In this document: positions 18,230-26,887 of the stretch, piece after piece
Position numbering within the stretch: position 1 is the first letter of the stretch
How the letters are laid out: each line of letters opens with the position of its first letter
Assembly: GCA_025928545.1 (NCBI GenBank)
Contig: JAICJH010000042.1
Span: forward strand, 1-59,696
Length of the DNA: 59,696 bases
Direction: 5' to 3'
Origin: Bryobacteraceae bacterium
Lineage (GTDB): Bacteria; Acidobacteriota; Terriglobia; Bryobacterales; Bryobacteraceae
Position numbers and translations under genes: made by a program
Notes under the pieces: generated by a model
The model's input: the letters and a program-made list of their open reading frames with translations, nothing else
The model's database searches: none
Told to the model about the DNA's origin: nothing

Positions 18230-19138
18230 ATGGATCTGCGTCAGATGGAAGTGTTTCTCGCCGTTATGGAGCATTCCACGGTGACGCGGGCCGCGGAGAT
18301 TCTGCGGGTGTCTCCCGGCGCCATCAGTCTGCAGTTGAAAGCTCTGGGGCAGGAGCTCCGCACGCCGCTGTTCGTCCGGTCCGGCAAGCGGATTGTGCCG
18401 ACTCCCCACGCGTTTCGTCTGGCGGATCACGCCCGGGAAGTCATGCGAAAAATGGGAGAGATCCATCGGGACTTTGCCGATACACCGACTGCGGATTCAC
18501 GCCCCTTCCGTTTCGCGACCGGCGCGACCACACTGATCTACCGGCTCGGCCCGCCACTGCGGAGCCTGAGAAGAAAATTCCCGCACGCAGATCTGCACGT
18601 CACGGTCGGGGCGACCGAAAAAACCGTGGAAGGTCTGATGGAGCGGAAGTTCGACCTGGGATTGATATCGCTGCCATGGGCGCAGCCGGATCTCACAATC
18701 ATGCCGCTCTATCAGGAAGAACTCCTGATCATCCGTCCTGCGCAAACGGCCACTAACGACCGCACGGTTGCAACGATTCAGATCAGAGAACTGGCAGAAG
18801 CGCCGTTCCTGCTTTACCCTCACGGGAGCAACATGCGCGATCTCATGGAGCGGTACTTTCGCGAACTGGGAATAGCGCCCCGCGTGATCATGGAAGCCGA
18901 CGACACGGAAGTGATCAAACGCCTGGTGGAATACGGTTTCGGATATTCCATTCTGCCGCAGTATGCCTTAGGCGGCCGTGGCCATCGATTTCAGAAGCTG
19001 CGCGTGCCAGGCCGGAGGCTGATCCGCCAGCAGGCGCTCGCGATGCCGAAAAGCGAATATCCGCGTGCCCTTACGACAGGAATCGCCGAGTTCCTGAAAT
19101 CCGCTCTCGGCGAAAAGAATTCGGATTTGATAACGTGA
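18230..19138 (+). CDS. LysR-family transcriptional regulator
   Basis: 302 residues, the usual LysR length. The N-terminal winged helix-turn-helix (MDLRQMEVFLAVMEHSTVTRAAEILRVSP, split here as family signature) spans about 1-60. A periplasmic-binding-like effector domain follows (RFATGATTLIYRLG, FDLGLISLPWAQPDL). The open frame extends upstream of 18230, but the family consensus starts at MDLRQ and the promoter leaves no room for more. It is divergent from the second TBDR gene and 21 bases ahead of the MFS gene, with which it is probably co-transcribed. Likely targets are both TBDR genes through the paired operators; the effector is unknown, possibly a hexuronate or derivative. Confidence 0.92.
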   Translation: MDLRQMEVFLAVMEHSTVTRAAEILRVSPGAISLQLKALGQELRTPLFVRSGKRIVPTPHAFRLADHAREVMRKMGEIHRDFADTPTADSRPFRFATGATTLIYRLGPPLRSLRRKFPHADLHVTVGATEKTVEGLMERKFDLGLISLPWAQPDLTIMPLYQEELLIIRPAQTATNDRTVATIQIRELAEAPFLLYPHGSNMRDLMERYFRELGIAPRVIMEADDTEVIKRLVEYGFGYSILPQYALGGRGHRFQKLRVPGRRLIRQQALAMPKSEYPRALTTGIAEFLKSALGEKNSDLIT

Positions 19139-19159
19139 TCGGGGACGCACTCATCTCAC

Positions 19160-20464
19160 ATGACAAACCAAACGGCAGCGGAACGGCAACCGGACGCGGC
19201 GGGCACGGGGCGGTATCTGCCGCAACTGCGCTGGTACATCTGCGGCCTGCTGTTCTTTGCCAGCACGATTAATTACATCGACCGCCAGGTGCTGGGGCTG
19301 CTGAAGCCCGTCCTCGAAAAAGACATGCACTGGAACGAGACCGATTACGGGAATATCGTGTCGGCCTTCCAGCTTGCCTACGGACTCATGATGCCGCTGG
19401 TGGGGCGTTTGATCGACTGGATCGGGATGCGAATCGGATACACGCTGGCGGTCGTCGTCTGGAGCGTGGCTGCGATGGCGCATTCGCTCGCGGGCAGCGC
19501 CACGCAGTTCGGCATCGCGCGGTTTGCTCTGGGTATTGGAGAATCGGCCAATTTCCCGGCGGCGATCAAGACAGTTGCGTATTGGTTTCCACGCAAGGAA
19601 CGCGCGCTGGCAACCGGAATTTTCAACAGCGGCACGAATATCGGGGCGCTGATCGCTCCGCTTGTGGTTCCGTATCTCGCCGCTACTTACGGGTGGCAGT
19701 CCGCGTTTATCTTCACGGGCGCCATCGGGTTCCTGTGGGTTGTGCTGTGGCTTGTGTTCTTCCGGGATCCCGAACAGCATCCCTGGCTGGACCCGCGGGA
19801 ACTGGCGCTGATTCACGCGGATAACGAACCAGCCGCCGAGCCTGTGCCTTACCGGCAATTACTCGGAAGCCGCGCGGCGTGGGCTTTCATGGTGGGCAAG
19901 TTTCTGACCGACCCCGTATGGTGGTTCTATCTTTCGTGGCTGCCAGGATTTCTGAACAGCGTGTACAAGCTGGATTTGCTGCACATCGGACTGCCCCTGG
20001 TTGTTGTCTATCAGGCATCCACCGTTGGCTCCGTCGGCGGCGGCTGGATTTCTTCCACCATGATCCGGCGCGGCTTCACCGTGAATCGTGCCCGCAAAAC
20101 GGCGATGCTGGTTTGCGCGCTGGCCGTCACATCCGCGATCTTTGTGGGCAAGGCCGGCGGAAACATGTGGCTGGCAATTGGCCTGGTCAGCGTGGCGGCC
20201 GCGTCGCATCAGGGATGGTCCTGCAACCTTTACACGCTGCCCTCGGATATGCTGCCGAAAAACGCGGTGGCATCCGTGGTGGGCTTGGGCGGAATGTGCG
20301 GCGCGCTGGCCGGTTCCCTCGCGGCGCTTGCTACCGGACGCTGGCTGGATTATTCGCACAAATCCTACGGGCCGCTGTTTGTTGTGGCGGGCTCCATGTA
20401 TCTGGTGGCCCTGGGAATCATTCACCTTCTGGTGCCAAACGTCAGGCAACTCAAGCGGGATTAG
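19160..20464 (+). CDS. MFS transporter, ExuT-like anion:cation symporter family
   Basis: Inner-membrane carrier of 434 residues with about 12 hydrophobic segments. The start INYIDRQVLGLLKPVLEKDM, the RLIDWIGMRIGY loop (the MFS A-motif region) and the IGESANFPAAIKTVAYWFP stretch are characteristic of the hexuronate/organic-anion branch that includes ExuT. It probably imports hexuronates or related sugar acids, which agrees with the epimerase gene facing it. The two convergent genes overlap by 4 bases (20461-20464) with no terminator between them. Preceded closely by lysR. Specificity is inferred from family and context only. Confidence 0.85.
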   Translation: MTNQTAAERQPDAAGTGRYLPQLRWYICGLLFFASTINYIDRQVLGLLKPVLEKDMHWNETDYGNIVSAFQLAYGLMMPLVGRLIDWIGMRIGYTLAVVVWSVAAMAHSLAGSATQFGIARFALGIGESANFPAAIKTVAYWFPRKERALATGIFNSGTNIGALIAPLVVPYLAATYGWQSAFIFTGAIGFLWVVLWLVFFRDPEQHPWLDPRELALIHADNEPAAEPVPYRQLLGSRAAWAFMVGKFLTDPVWWFYLSWLPGFLNSVYKLDLLHIGLPLVVVYQASTVGSVGGGWISSTMIRRGFTVNRARKTAMLVCALAVTSAIFVGKAGGNMWLAIGLVSVAAASHQGWSCNLYTLPSDMLPKNAVASVVGLGGMCGALAGSLAALATGRWLDYSHKSYGPLFVVAGSMYLVALGIIHLLVPNVRQLKRD

Positions 20465-21714
20465 CCGGCGACCAGTAACGGATAAATATGCCGGTCGTAC
20501 AGATTGAGCGTTACGTTGCGCGAAATCGATTCCTCGCAGCTATCGAGCATGTTGAGGTAACGATCCCCCAACTTCGCCGCGATCTTGAATCCGACATGCA
20601 GTAGCTGGCGAACGCTCTTGTCGTAGAGCGGATTTTTCGAATCGTGCCGCATAGCGCCCGTATACTGCTCGCTGGTCCAGCCGGCGACCACCGCGGGCAA
20701 CGGCAACTTCGCGTATTCGATATCGATGACGGAAGCGTACGGGGCGCAGAGTTCTTCCGCATGGCCATAGGCCTCGGCATAGATTTCCTTCGCCAGAGCG
20801 AGCCCCGCGCCGCCCGCTTCCGCAAGGCCGATCAATTCCTCCAGCCACGTCGTGCCGGCCGTTTTCAGATGTAAGCCCGCGTTGAATTTCGGCAGGGCTT
20901 TGCGAATCGGTTCATAGATGGAAAACTTGTCGCTCCCCGAATGCACGCTCAGTTTCAGATTGTCCGGCAGGCCATATTCGCGAATGGCATGGGCAATCAC
21001 GGCGAGATCGCTTTCGAATTCGAGCGTGAACTGCGCCACGTCGCCGACGTAATCGACACCCTTGTTGAAGCGGCCTGTGAACTTCGGTGCAATCGTCTGG
21101 ATGGGAATCTTCTCGTCGGCAATGGCTGCGAGAATCACGAGAAGTTCGGGCGGGGTCTGTGGCGAATCGGTCTCATCCATGGAAACTTCCGTGATGAAGT
21201 TGCCCTCGCCTTTGCGCGACGCAATGTGGCGGTAGATGCGGCCGGCTTCTTTGACCGCCGCCAGAAAGGTTCCTGCCGTCTTCGCCACCGACTCGCGCGT
21301 GGTGGTGAACGGCTGCCCGATTCCCGGAATTCGGACGACGCCGATCAATTCCGGATGGCGCGCCAGAAATGCGTCGAGGTCGGCAGCGAGCGGAGCCTGT
21401 CCGATGAAATGCGCCACGTCGATGGTGAAGAAATCGCTGGGCGCGAGAAAGCGCTCCACGGTATCGAGATTGATATGGTCGGCGTCAACGTGCCACGGTT
21501 TGGTCCAGTTGAGTTCGCGGACAGCCGCCAGCGCGGCCTCGCGGACGCTGGTCGGCTCGGTGCCGATAAACGTGTGTTCCCGATTCGATTTGTTCCAGAC
21601 GGGCACGACCGCGATTCCCTGCTCCGCCGCCAGCATGAAGGCACGAAGCTGCGGACGCGCCTGATGCGCAAAACGGTCACCGACGCCGATGGAATACCGG
21701 GAGAGTTTCAGCAT
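20461..21714 (-). CDS. uxaE: tagaturonate epimerase-like protein (UxaE family)
   Basis: 417 residues from ATG 21714, preceded by AGGA at 5 bases. Recognised by stretches I associate with UxaE-type proteins: KPWHVDADHINLDTVERF, FFTIDVAHFIGQ, TIAPKFTGRFNKGVDYVGD, SVHSGSDKFSIY and AGTTWLEELIGLAE. UxaE interconverts D-tagaturonate and D-fructuronate, linking galacturonate and glucuronate breakdown. The conserved His/Asp residues suggest a metal-dependent TIM-barrel enzyme. No uxaC or uxaD-type genes lie in the window. The neighbouring rhamnulokinase gene makes a rhamnose isomerase an alternative, but the sequence does not resemble the RhaA or RhaI types I know. Confidence 0.75.
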   Translation of the reverse strand: MLKLSRYSIGVGDRFAHQARPQLRAFMLAAEQGIAVVPVWNKSNREHTFIGTEPTSVREAALAAVRELNWTKPWHVDADHINLDTVERFLAPSDFFTIDVAHFIGQAPLAADLDAFLARHPELIGVVRIPGIGQPFTTTRESVAKTAGTFLAAVKEAGRIYRHIASRKGEGNFITEVSMDETDSPQTPPELLVILAAIADEKIPIQTIAPKFTGRFNKGVDYVGDVAQFTLEFESDLAVIAHAIREYGLPDNLKLSVHSGSDKFSIYEPIRKALPKFNAGLHLKTAGTTWLEELIGLAEAGGAGLALAKEIYAEAYGHAEELCAPYASVIDIEYAKLPLPAVVAGWTSEQYTGAMRHDSKNPLYDKSVRQLLHVGFKIAAKLGDRYLNMLDSCEESISRNVTLNLYDRHIYPLLVAG

Positions 21715-21812
21715 AAGTTTCCTATCATACGTGCAGCATATCCCGGGAGACTGCGGCAGACGGTTCGTCGGGGCCATGATCGCGCAACCCATTTGCCAGT
21801 GGCCTGCCGTAA

Positions 21813-21818
21813 TACACT
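21813..21818 (+). promoter_or_regulatory. possible -10 of rhaB
   Basis: TACACT 20 bases before the rhaB ATG. The only -35-like hexamer (TTGCCA at 21793) has a short 14-base spacer. GGTACACT also precedes the VOC gene and rpmB, so TACACT may be a common -10 here. Confidence 0.35.
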
Positions 21819-21838
21819 GAATTTTCGCCCTCTATCCC

Positions 21839-23320
21839 ATGTCCGGCAACAATACTGAGACCTATCTCGCGTTCGACCTTGGCGCCGAAAGCGGCCGCGC
21901 GTTCCTCGGTTCGCTCCAGAACGGCAAGCTCGATATCAAAGAGATCCATCGCTTCGCCAACGAACCCGTCGAATATGGCGGCACCATGCACTGGGACGCG
22001 CCGCGCATCTGGCTGGAGCTTCGCAGGGCGCTGGCGACAGTGGAAGCGCCCCGCCTGGCGGGAATCGGCGTGGACGCATGGGGCGTGGATTACGCTCTGC
22101 TCGGTCAGCGCGGCGAATTGCTGCAGAATCCTTTCCACTATCGCGATCCTCGCAACGTAACCGCGTTTGAAGAGGTTCAGAGGCTCGTACCCCGCGCGGA
22201 AATCTACAGCGCCACCGGCATCCAGCTGATGCCGATCAATACCCTCTATCAGCTCTATGCCGCGCAGCGCGACACGCCGAATATTCTCGCGGCCGCCGAA
22301 AAGCTGATCATGGTGCCGGATTTGTTCCACTACTGGATGACCGGCAATGCGGTATGCGAATACACGGACGCGAGCACCACACAGTTCATGAATCCGGTGA
22401 CCCGCAAGTGGGCCGTCGATCTTCTGGACCGGCTTGGCCTGCCTTCCGGACTTCCGGCTGAAATCGTGGAGCCAGGCAGCATCGTCGGCAAGCTGCTGCC
22501 CGGCATTTCGCGCAATGCGGCGCTCAACGGCACGCCCGTCATCGCGCCCGGTTCGCACGACACCGCCTCCGCCGTTGCGGCCATCACGGCACGGGGCAAT
22601 GCGGCCTTCATCAGCTCCGGCACGTGGAGTTTGATTGGTACGGAGTTGACCGCGCCCATTCTCAGCGAAGAAGCGATGCTCCACAATTTCACCAATGAGG
22701 GCGGAATCGGCGGCACAACGCGGCTTCTGAAAAACGTCATGGGGCTCTGGATGCTCCAGTGCTGCCGCCGTGCCTGGCTCGCTGCCGGACGCGAATACGA
22801 TTACGCGCAGCTTACCGATGAAGCCGCCGTCGCAGCCCCGTTCCGAAGCATCGTCAGCCCGGACAGCGGTCTGTTCCTCAGCCCCTCCGATATGCCGGCC
22901 GCGATCGACGAGTTCTGCCGCAAGACAGACCAGCCCTGCCCGGATTCCCCTGGCGCCTACACGCGCGCCATTCTCGAAAGTCTCGCCCTGAAATACCGCG
23001 TGATTCTGCGCAATATGTCGAGCGTTACCGGCCGGCAGACGGAGCAGATCCGCGTTATCGGCGGAGGTTCGAAGAGCCGTCTGCTGAATCAATTCACGGC
23101 CGACGCAACAGGGATGAAGGTTCAGGCCGGACCCACCGAAGCCGCTGTTCTCGGCACTCTCGGAGTTCAGATGCTGGCCACCGGCGCAGCTGGTTCCCTC
23201 GAAGAAATGCGGGCGATTGTGGAACGCTCATTCCCGGTGGACACGTATCAACCACGAGATGCGGAAGCCTGGGATCGGGCTGCCGTGCGGTTCGAGCAGT
23301 ACGAAGGCGCGGGGATTTAA
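21839..23320 (+). CDS. rhaB: rhamnulokinase
   Basis: FGGY-family sugar kinase of 493 residues that phosphorylates L-rhamnulose to L-rhamnulose-1-phosphate with ATP. Seen in the sequence: the ATP-binding start LAFDLGAESGRAFLG, VDAWGVDYALL with substrate-side residues, MPINTLYQLYA, GSHDTASAVAAI, ISSGTWSLIGTE and, near the end, IRVIGGGSKSRLLNQFTADA. These are rhamnulokinase rather than xylulokinase or glycerol kinase signatures. Divergent from uxaE across 124 bases. No rhamnose isomerase or aldolase gene is in the window, so the pathway must be completed elsewhere. Confidence 0.92.
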   Translation: MSGNNTETYLAFDLGAESGRAFLGSLQNGKLDIKEIHRFANEPVEYGGTMHWDAPRIWLELRRALATVEAPRLAGIGVDAWGVDYALLGQRGELLQNPFHYRDPRNVTAFEEVQRLVPRAEIYSATGIQLMPINTLYQLYAAQRDTPNILAAAEKLIMVPDLFHYWMTGNAVCEYTDASTTQFMNPVTRKWAVDLLDRLGLPSGLPAEIVEPGSIVGKLLPGISRNAALNGTPVIAPGSHDTASAVAAITARGNAAFISSGTWSLIGTELTAPILSEEAMLHNFTNEGGIGGTTRLLKNVMGLWMLQCCRRAWLAAGREYDYAQLTDEAAVAAPFRSIVSPDSGLFLSPSDMPAAIDEFCRKTDQPCPDSPGAYTRAILESLALKYRVILRNMSSVTGRQTEQIRVIGGGSKSRLLNQFTADATGMKVQAGPTEAAVLGTLGVQMLATGAAGSLEEMRAIVERSFPVDTYQPRDAEAWDRAAVRFEQYEGAGI

Positions 23321-23321
23321 C

Positions 23322-23888
23322 TTGCAGCTGAAGAAAAAAGACGTACTGCGCGCCGTTTCCGCCTTCGAACCCGGTGACGACGGGCTCGCCGCCAAGAGCA
23401 AAGATCTGGTGTGCCTGCTGCTTCAACATGGGAGCAAGCCGTTCTCCGGCCGCCAGTTCTGGCCCGGACACGTCACGTGTACGGCTCTCATTCTGCATCC
23501 GAAGGAAGCCCGCGTTCTGGTGATCCATCATCACAGGCTCAGCCGCTGGCTGTCGCCCGGCGGGCACGTTGAAAAGTCCGATGAGTCTCTGAGCGCAGTG
23601 GCTGCGCGCGAAGCGAAGGAAGAGACCTGCGTCCAGCTGGATCCGCGTTTTGTCCCCTTTCTCGCGGGCATCGACGTTCACGGCATTCCGCCGAAGCAGC
23701 GCGAACCGTTTCATCTGCACCACGATTTGATCTGGTGCTTCCGAGCGGCCAGCGAGAAATTCGAGGCAACCGCGGAAGCTCCGGAGGTCCTGTGGGCGCG
23801 TGAAAGCGACTGGGAATCCCTCGATCTCACGCCCAGCATCCGCCGCAGCATTGAGCGTGCCACCCGCGCGACTGCGGTCCCGCGATAA
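23322..23888 (+). CDS. Nudix hydrolase
   Basis: 188 residues from a TTG start at 23322, with GGGGA six bases upstream and one base after the rhaB stop. The Nudix box reads GGHVEKSDESLSAVAAREAKEE (positions about 80-102), with the REAKEE catalytic helix intact and one extra residue in the loop before it. This family cleaves nucleoside diphosphates linked to another moiety; the actual substrate cannot be told. The N-terminal 60 residues (LLLQHGSKPFSGRQFWPGHVTCTA) precede the fold. Its position between two sugar kinases suggests a housekeeping or sugar-nucleotide role, which is only inference. Confidence 0.88.
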   Translation: MQLKKKDVLRAVSAFEPGDDGLAAKSKDLVCLLLQHGSKPFSGRQFWPGHVTCTALILHPKEARVLVIHHHRLSRWLSPGGHVEKSDESLSAVAAREAKEETCVQLDPRFVPFLAGIDVHGIPPKQREPFHLHHDLIWCFRAASEKFEATAEAPEVLWARESDWESLDLTPSIRRSIERATRATAVPR

Positions 23889-23892
23889 ATCC

Positions 23893-24858
23893 ATGAGCGA
23901 ATATTTCCTCGGCGTTGACGGCGGTCAGTCGAGCACTCTCGCGTTGATCGGCGACGAGACCGGTCGCATTGCCGGGTGGGCAACCGCCGGACCGTGCAAT
24001 CACGTGGGAGCCGCCGAAGGCCGCGGGAAGTTTCTCCGCGTCATGGGCGAATGCATTTCGCAGGCCGCGGAACGCGCCGGGCTCAGTCCGGACAAACCGA
24101 AATTCCGCGCCGCCTGTCTCGGCATGAGCGGTGGTCCGGATGACAAAGCCGCGCTGCTCGCCGACCTGATCGATGCCGAACGCCTCGTCGTCACGCATGA
24201 TGCAAAGATCGCCTGGGCCGGCGCGACGGAAGGCGCTCCAGGCATCATCGTGATTGCCGGCACCGGCTCCATTGCTTACGGCGAGAATGCGCAGGGAGAG
24301 ACGGCCCGCGCCGGTGGCTGGGGCTTTATCTACGGGGACGAAGGCGGTGGTTTCGATATCGCACGCCAGGCTCTTCGCGCCACGTTAAAAGAGTACGAAG
24401 GCTGGGGACCCCGCACCGCCCTGACGCCGGCGCTCCTCGAAATCACGGGCGCGGCCAATGCGAATGACGCGCTCCATCGCTTCTACACGGTCGACTGGCC
24501 GCGATCGCGCGTTGCCGAACTGGCAATCGCCGTGGATCGCATCGCGTCCGAAGGCGATCCCGTGGCCGCCGATATTCTGCGGAATGCAGCGCAACAGCTG
24601 GCGATGCTCGCAGCCTCCGTGAAGCGCCAGCTCTGGAACGAAGAAGCCGCCGAGGAAGCTCCCATTCAACTGGCCTGGGTGGGGGGCGTCTTTCAGAGCC
24701 AGATACTGCTGGAGCGTTTCCGCACCCTGGTTTTGCTCGACGGTAATGTCCAGGCGGAGTCGCCAAAACGCAGTCCGGCCGCGGGCGCGCTGATCACCGC
24801 TTATCGGGCCGCGGGGTTGCCGTCACTTCTGCCCCACCCGGTACACTATGACCAATGA
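23893..24858 (+). CDS. BadF/BadG-type ATPase, N-acetylglucosamine kinase-like
   Basis: 321-residue sugar kinase of the ASKHA fold. The phosphate-1 loop is LGVDGGQSSTLALIGD, the phosphate-2 region is VIAGTGSIAYGEN, and GWGFIYGDEGGGFDIARQAL is the sugar-side signature of NAGK-like proteins. LAWVGGVFQSQILLERF is the adenosine motif. It probably phosphorylates GlcNAc or a related amino sugar from cell-wall or chitin turnover. ATG 23893 is 4 bases after the Nudix stop, and the stop overlaps the next gene by ATGA. The open frame runs further upstream, but only through Nudix codons. Confidence 0.87.
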   Translation: MSEYFLGVDGGQSSTLALIGDETGRIAGWATAGPCNHVGAAEGRGKFLRVMGECISQAAERAGLSPDKPKFRAACLGMSGGPDDKAALLADLIDAERLVVTHDAKIAWAGATEGAPGIIVIAGTGSIAYGENAQGETARAGGWGFIYGDEGGGFDIARQALRATLKEYEGWGPRTALTPALLEITGAANANDALHRFYTVDWPRSRVAELAIAVDRIASEGDPVAADILRNAAQQLAMLAASVKRQLWNEEAAEEAPIQLAWVGGVFQSQILLERFRTLVLLDGNVQAESPKRSPAAGALITAYRAAGLPSLLPHPVHYDQ

Positions 24859-25223
24859 GCGCACAAATCACCTCCATCGGCCAGATCGCAATCACCGTGC
24901 AGGACCTGCAGCGCGCCATCGTTTTCTATCGCGACATTCTTGGCCTGAGCTTTCTGTTTGAAACCGGCGGTATGGCGTTTTTCAATTGCGGAAGCACCCG
25001 GCTGATGCTCACCACAAGCGAAAAACCCGATACAACGTACGGTTCCATCATCTACTACAGAACGGACGATATCGCGAAAATGGCGGCGTCGCTTCGTGCT
25101 CAAAATGTGCACTTCGAGGACGATCCCCGGATGATCGCCAAAATGCCGGATCACGATCTCTGGATGGCGTTTTTCCACGACTCCGAGGGCAATCTGCTCG
25201 CCCTCATGAGTGAAGTGCGCTGA
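24855..25223 (+). CDS. VOC-family (glyoxalase/dioxygenase-like) small protein
   Basis: 122 residues with one vicinal-oxygen-chelate module: [21 protein letters not shown], then [14 protein letters not shown], and the closing [16 protein letters not shown]. Possible metal ligands are few (Glu in the last strand), so it may bind rather than transform a small molecule. ATG overlaps the kinase stop (ATGA). A TACACT at 24842-24847, seven bases before the ATG, could also give a separate, leaderless transcript. Substrate unknown. Confidence 0.85.
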   Translation: MSAQITSIGQIAITVQDLQRAIVFYRDILGLSFLFETGGMAFFNCGSTRLMLTTSEKPDTTYGSIIYYRTDDIAKMAASLRAQNVHFEDDPRMIAKMPDHDLWMAFFHDSEGNLLALMSEVR

Positions 25224-25279
25224 CTGTCGTTCCTGCGCATCGCGATAACCGCGGCTTTGCTAAGCTCGAATTTCATCCC

Positions 25280-26449
25280 ATGTCAAAACTTTCCATCAAA
25301 GATTTAGATCTGAGCGGCAAGCGCGTGTTTATTCGCGTGGATTTCAACGTTCCCCTCGCCAACGCCGGCCAGGAAATTACCAGCGATAAGCGAATCCGCG
25401 CCTCCCTGCCTACCATCCGGTACGCTCTTGAGCACGGAGCCGGCGTGATTCTCGCGTCGCACCTGGGCCGCCCCAAGGGGAAGCCAAATGCCGAGATGAG
25501 CATGAAACCGGTTGCCGCGAAACTTCAGGAACTGCTCGGGAAACCCGTCACACTGGCGCCGGATTGCGTCGGCCCCGCAGTGGAAGCTTTGTTGCCCGCA
25601 GCCGGCGGCGTGCTGCTGCTCGAAAACCTCCGTTTCCATGCCGAAGAAGAAGCCAACGATCCGGCATTTTCGGAAAAACTCGCCAGGCTCTGCGACGTTT
25701 ATGTGAACGACGCTTTCGGCTCCGCCCATCGTGCCCACGCTTCCACAGTCGGCATGATCGCGTACGTCAAACAGGCCGCCGCCGGCCTTCTGATGGATAA
25801 GGAACTCCAGTACCTGACCATGGTCACGCAGAATCCCGACCGCCCCTGCGTGGCGATTCTGGGTGGCGCGAAAGTTTCCGACAAGATCGAAGTCATCGAA
25901 AACCTCGCCAAAGTTGTGGACAAGGTTCTGATCGGCGGCGCGATGGCCTACACTTTTCTGAAATCCCAGGGACACGCCATCGGCAAATCCATGGTGGAAG
26001 ATGACAAACTCGATCTGGCGAAAAGCCTGCTGACCCAATTCGGCGGCAAGTTGGTTCTGCCGGTGGATCACGTGGTCGCTGCTGAATTCAAAGAAGGCGC
26101 GGATAACGAGAACGTGGTGGAGATCCCGGCCGACAAAATGGCGCTGGATATCGGTTCGAAGACCGTTGAGCTCTACGAAGAGATCATCCGCGGCGCGAAA
26201 ACGATCATCTGGAACGGTCCCATGGGCGTGTTCGAAAAGCCGCCGTTCGATCGCGGCACCATGGCGCTCGCGAGAGCGGTTGCCACTTCCGGCGCAGTCT
26301 CTGTGGTGGGTGGCGGCGATTCGGAAAAGGCGATCAAGACCGCGGGCCTGACCGATAAGATTTCGCACGTTTCTACCGGCGGCGGGGCATCGCTCGAATT
26401 CCTGTCGGGACAGGTTCTCCCCGGGGTAGCCGCTCTGACGGAAAAGTAG
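25280..26449 (+). CDS. pgk: phosphoglycerate kinase
   Basis: Glycolytic enzyme of 389 residues that converts 1,3-bisphosphoglycerate and ADP to 3-phosphoglycerate and ATP. Family signatures: [79 protein letters not shown] and [11 protein letters not shown] ending [13 protein letters not shown]. Unusually it is not next to gap or tpi; its upstream neighbours are amino-sugar and VOC genes. No Shine-Dalgarno sequence is obvious at the ATG. A GC-rich hairpin starts 12 bases after the stop. Confidence 0.97.
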   Translation: MSKLSIKDLDLSGKRVFIRVDFNVPLANAGQEITSDKRIRASLPTIRYALEHGAGVILASHLGRPKGKPNAEMSMKPVAAKLQELLGKPVTLAPDCVGPAVEALLPAAGGVLLLENLRFHAEEEANDPAFSEKLARLCDVYVNDAFGSAHRAHASTVGMIAYVKQAAAGLLMDKELQYLTMVTQNPDRPCVAILGGAKVSDKIEVIENLAKVVDKVLIGGAMAYTFLKSQGHAIGKSMVEDDKLDLAKSLLTQFGGKLVLPVDHVVAAEFKEGADNENVVEIPADKMALDIGSKTVELYEEIIRGAKTIIWNGPMGVFEKPPFDRGTMALARAVATSGAVSVVGGGDSEKAIKTAGLTDKISHVSTGGGASLEFLSGQVLPGVAALTEK

Positions 26450-26450
26450 A

Positions 26451-26840
26451 CTACTTGCGTCCGGCCGGAGTCTGGCTCCGGCCGGTGCCGGCCGACGTTT
26501 TGGCATCCGACCTAACGATAATCCGCGACGCGTGAAAGGTGCCGTCGTCATCGGCTTTGAAGCTGACCGTGACTCGCGCATTCACCCTCGGCGCACCTTC
26601 GGTCTTCGTCTCCGGATCGATGATAAACGCACGCGATTCATCGGCCCGGGCCGGTACTTTACGCACCACGGTAAGCGATTCCGCCGAGTAGGCGGTAACG
26701 GTGCCGGAAAAAACGTCGTTCGCCGAAGTGCTTTTGGCGGCAGCCGGGTTCGGCACAGCTTTCGCCGGTTGCTGGCCTGCCATCGATGATGCGAGCGCCA
26801 ACTGGACGGCCAGCAGGAACGCCGGGAAATATCGAATCAC
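26451..26840 (-). CDS. small secreted protein, DUF5666-like single domain
   Basis: 129 residues with a clear signal peptide (YFPAFLLAVQLALASSMAGQ), an Ala/Pro-rich linker and one small beta-rich domain (NDVFSGTVTAYSAESLTVV ... VNARVTVSFKAD ... FHASRIIVR) resembling DUF5666-type OB-like folds. The tail is basic and low in complexity. The stop lies one base from the pgk stop on the other strand, and the last codons form the hairpin at 26461-26485. Upstream on the same strand is a histidine kinase. Function unknown, periplasmic by inference. Confidence 0.75.
   Translation of the reverse strand: MIRYFPAFLLAVQLALASSMAGQQPAKAVPNPAAAKSTSANDVFSGTVTAYSAESLTVVRKVPARADESRAFIIDPETKTEGAPRVNARVTVSFKADDDGTFHASRIIVRSDAKTSAGTGRSQTPAGRK
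26461..26485. terminator. GC-rich hairpin after pgk
   Basis: Perfect 10-bp stem CCGGCCGGAG/CTCCGGCCGG around TCTGG, 12 bases after the pgk stop and within the last codons of the opposing small gene. There is no adjacent T-run (a TTTT lies about 12 bases on), so it is a plausible but unproven terminator. Confidence 0.45.
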
Positions 26841-26887
26841 TATATTCAGAATAATTGTTGAACGTCCGCGGATGAATAATGTGCGGA

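Noticed and set aside
20461..21714. L-rhamnose isomerase for the enzyme beside rhaB
   Set aside because: The motifs (SGSDKFSIY, TIAPKFTG, KGVDYVGD) fit the tagaturonate epimerase group and not the RhaA or RhaI sequences I know.
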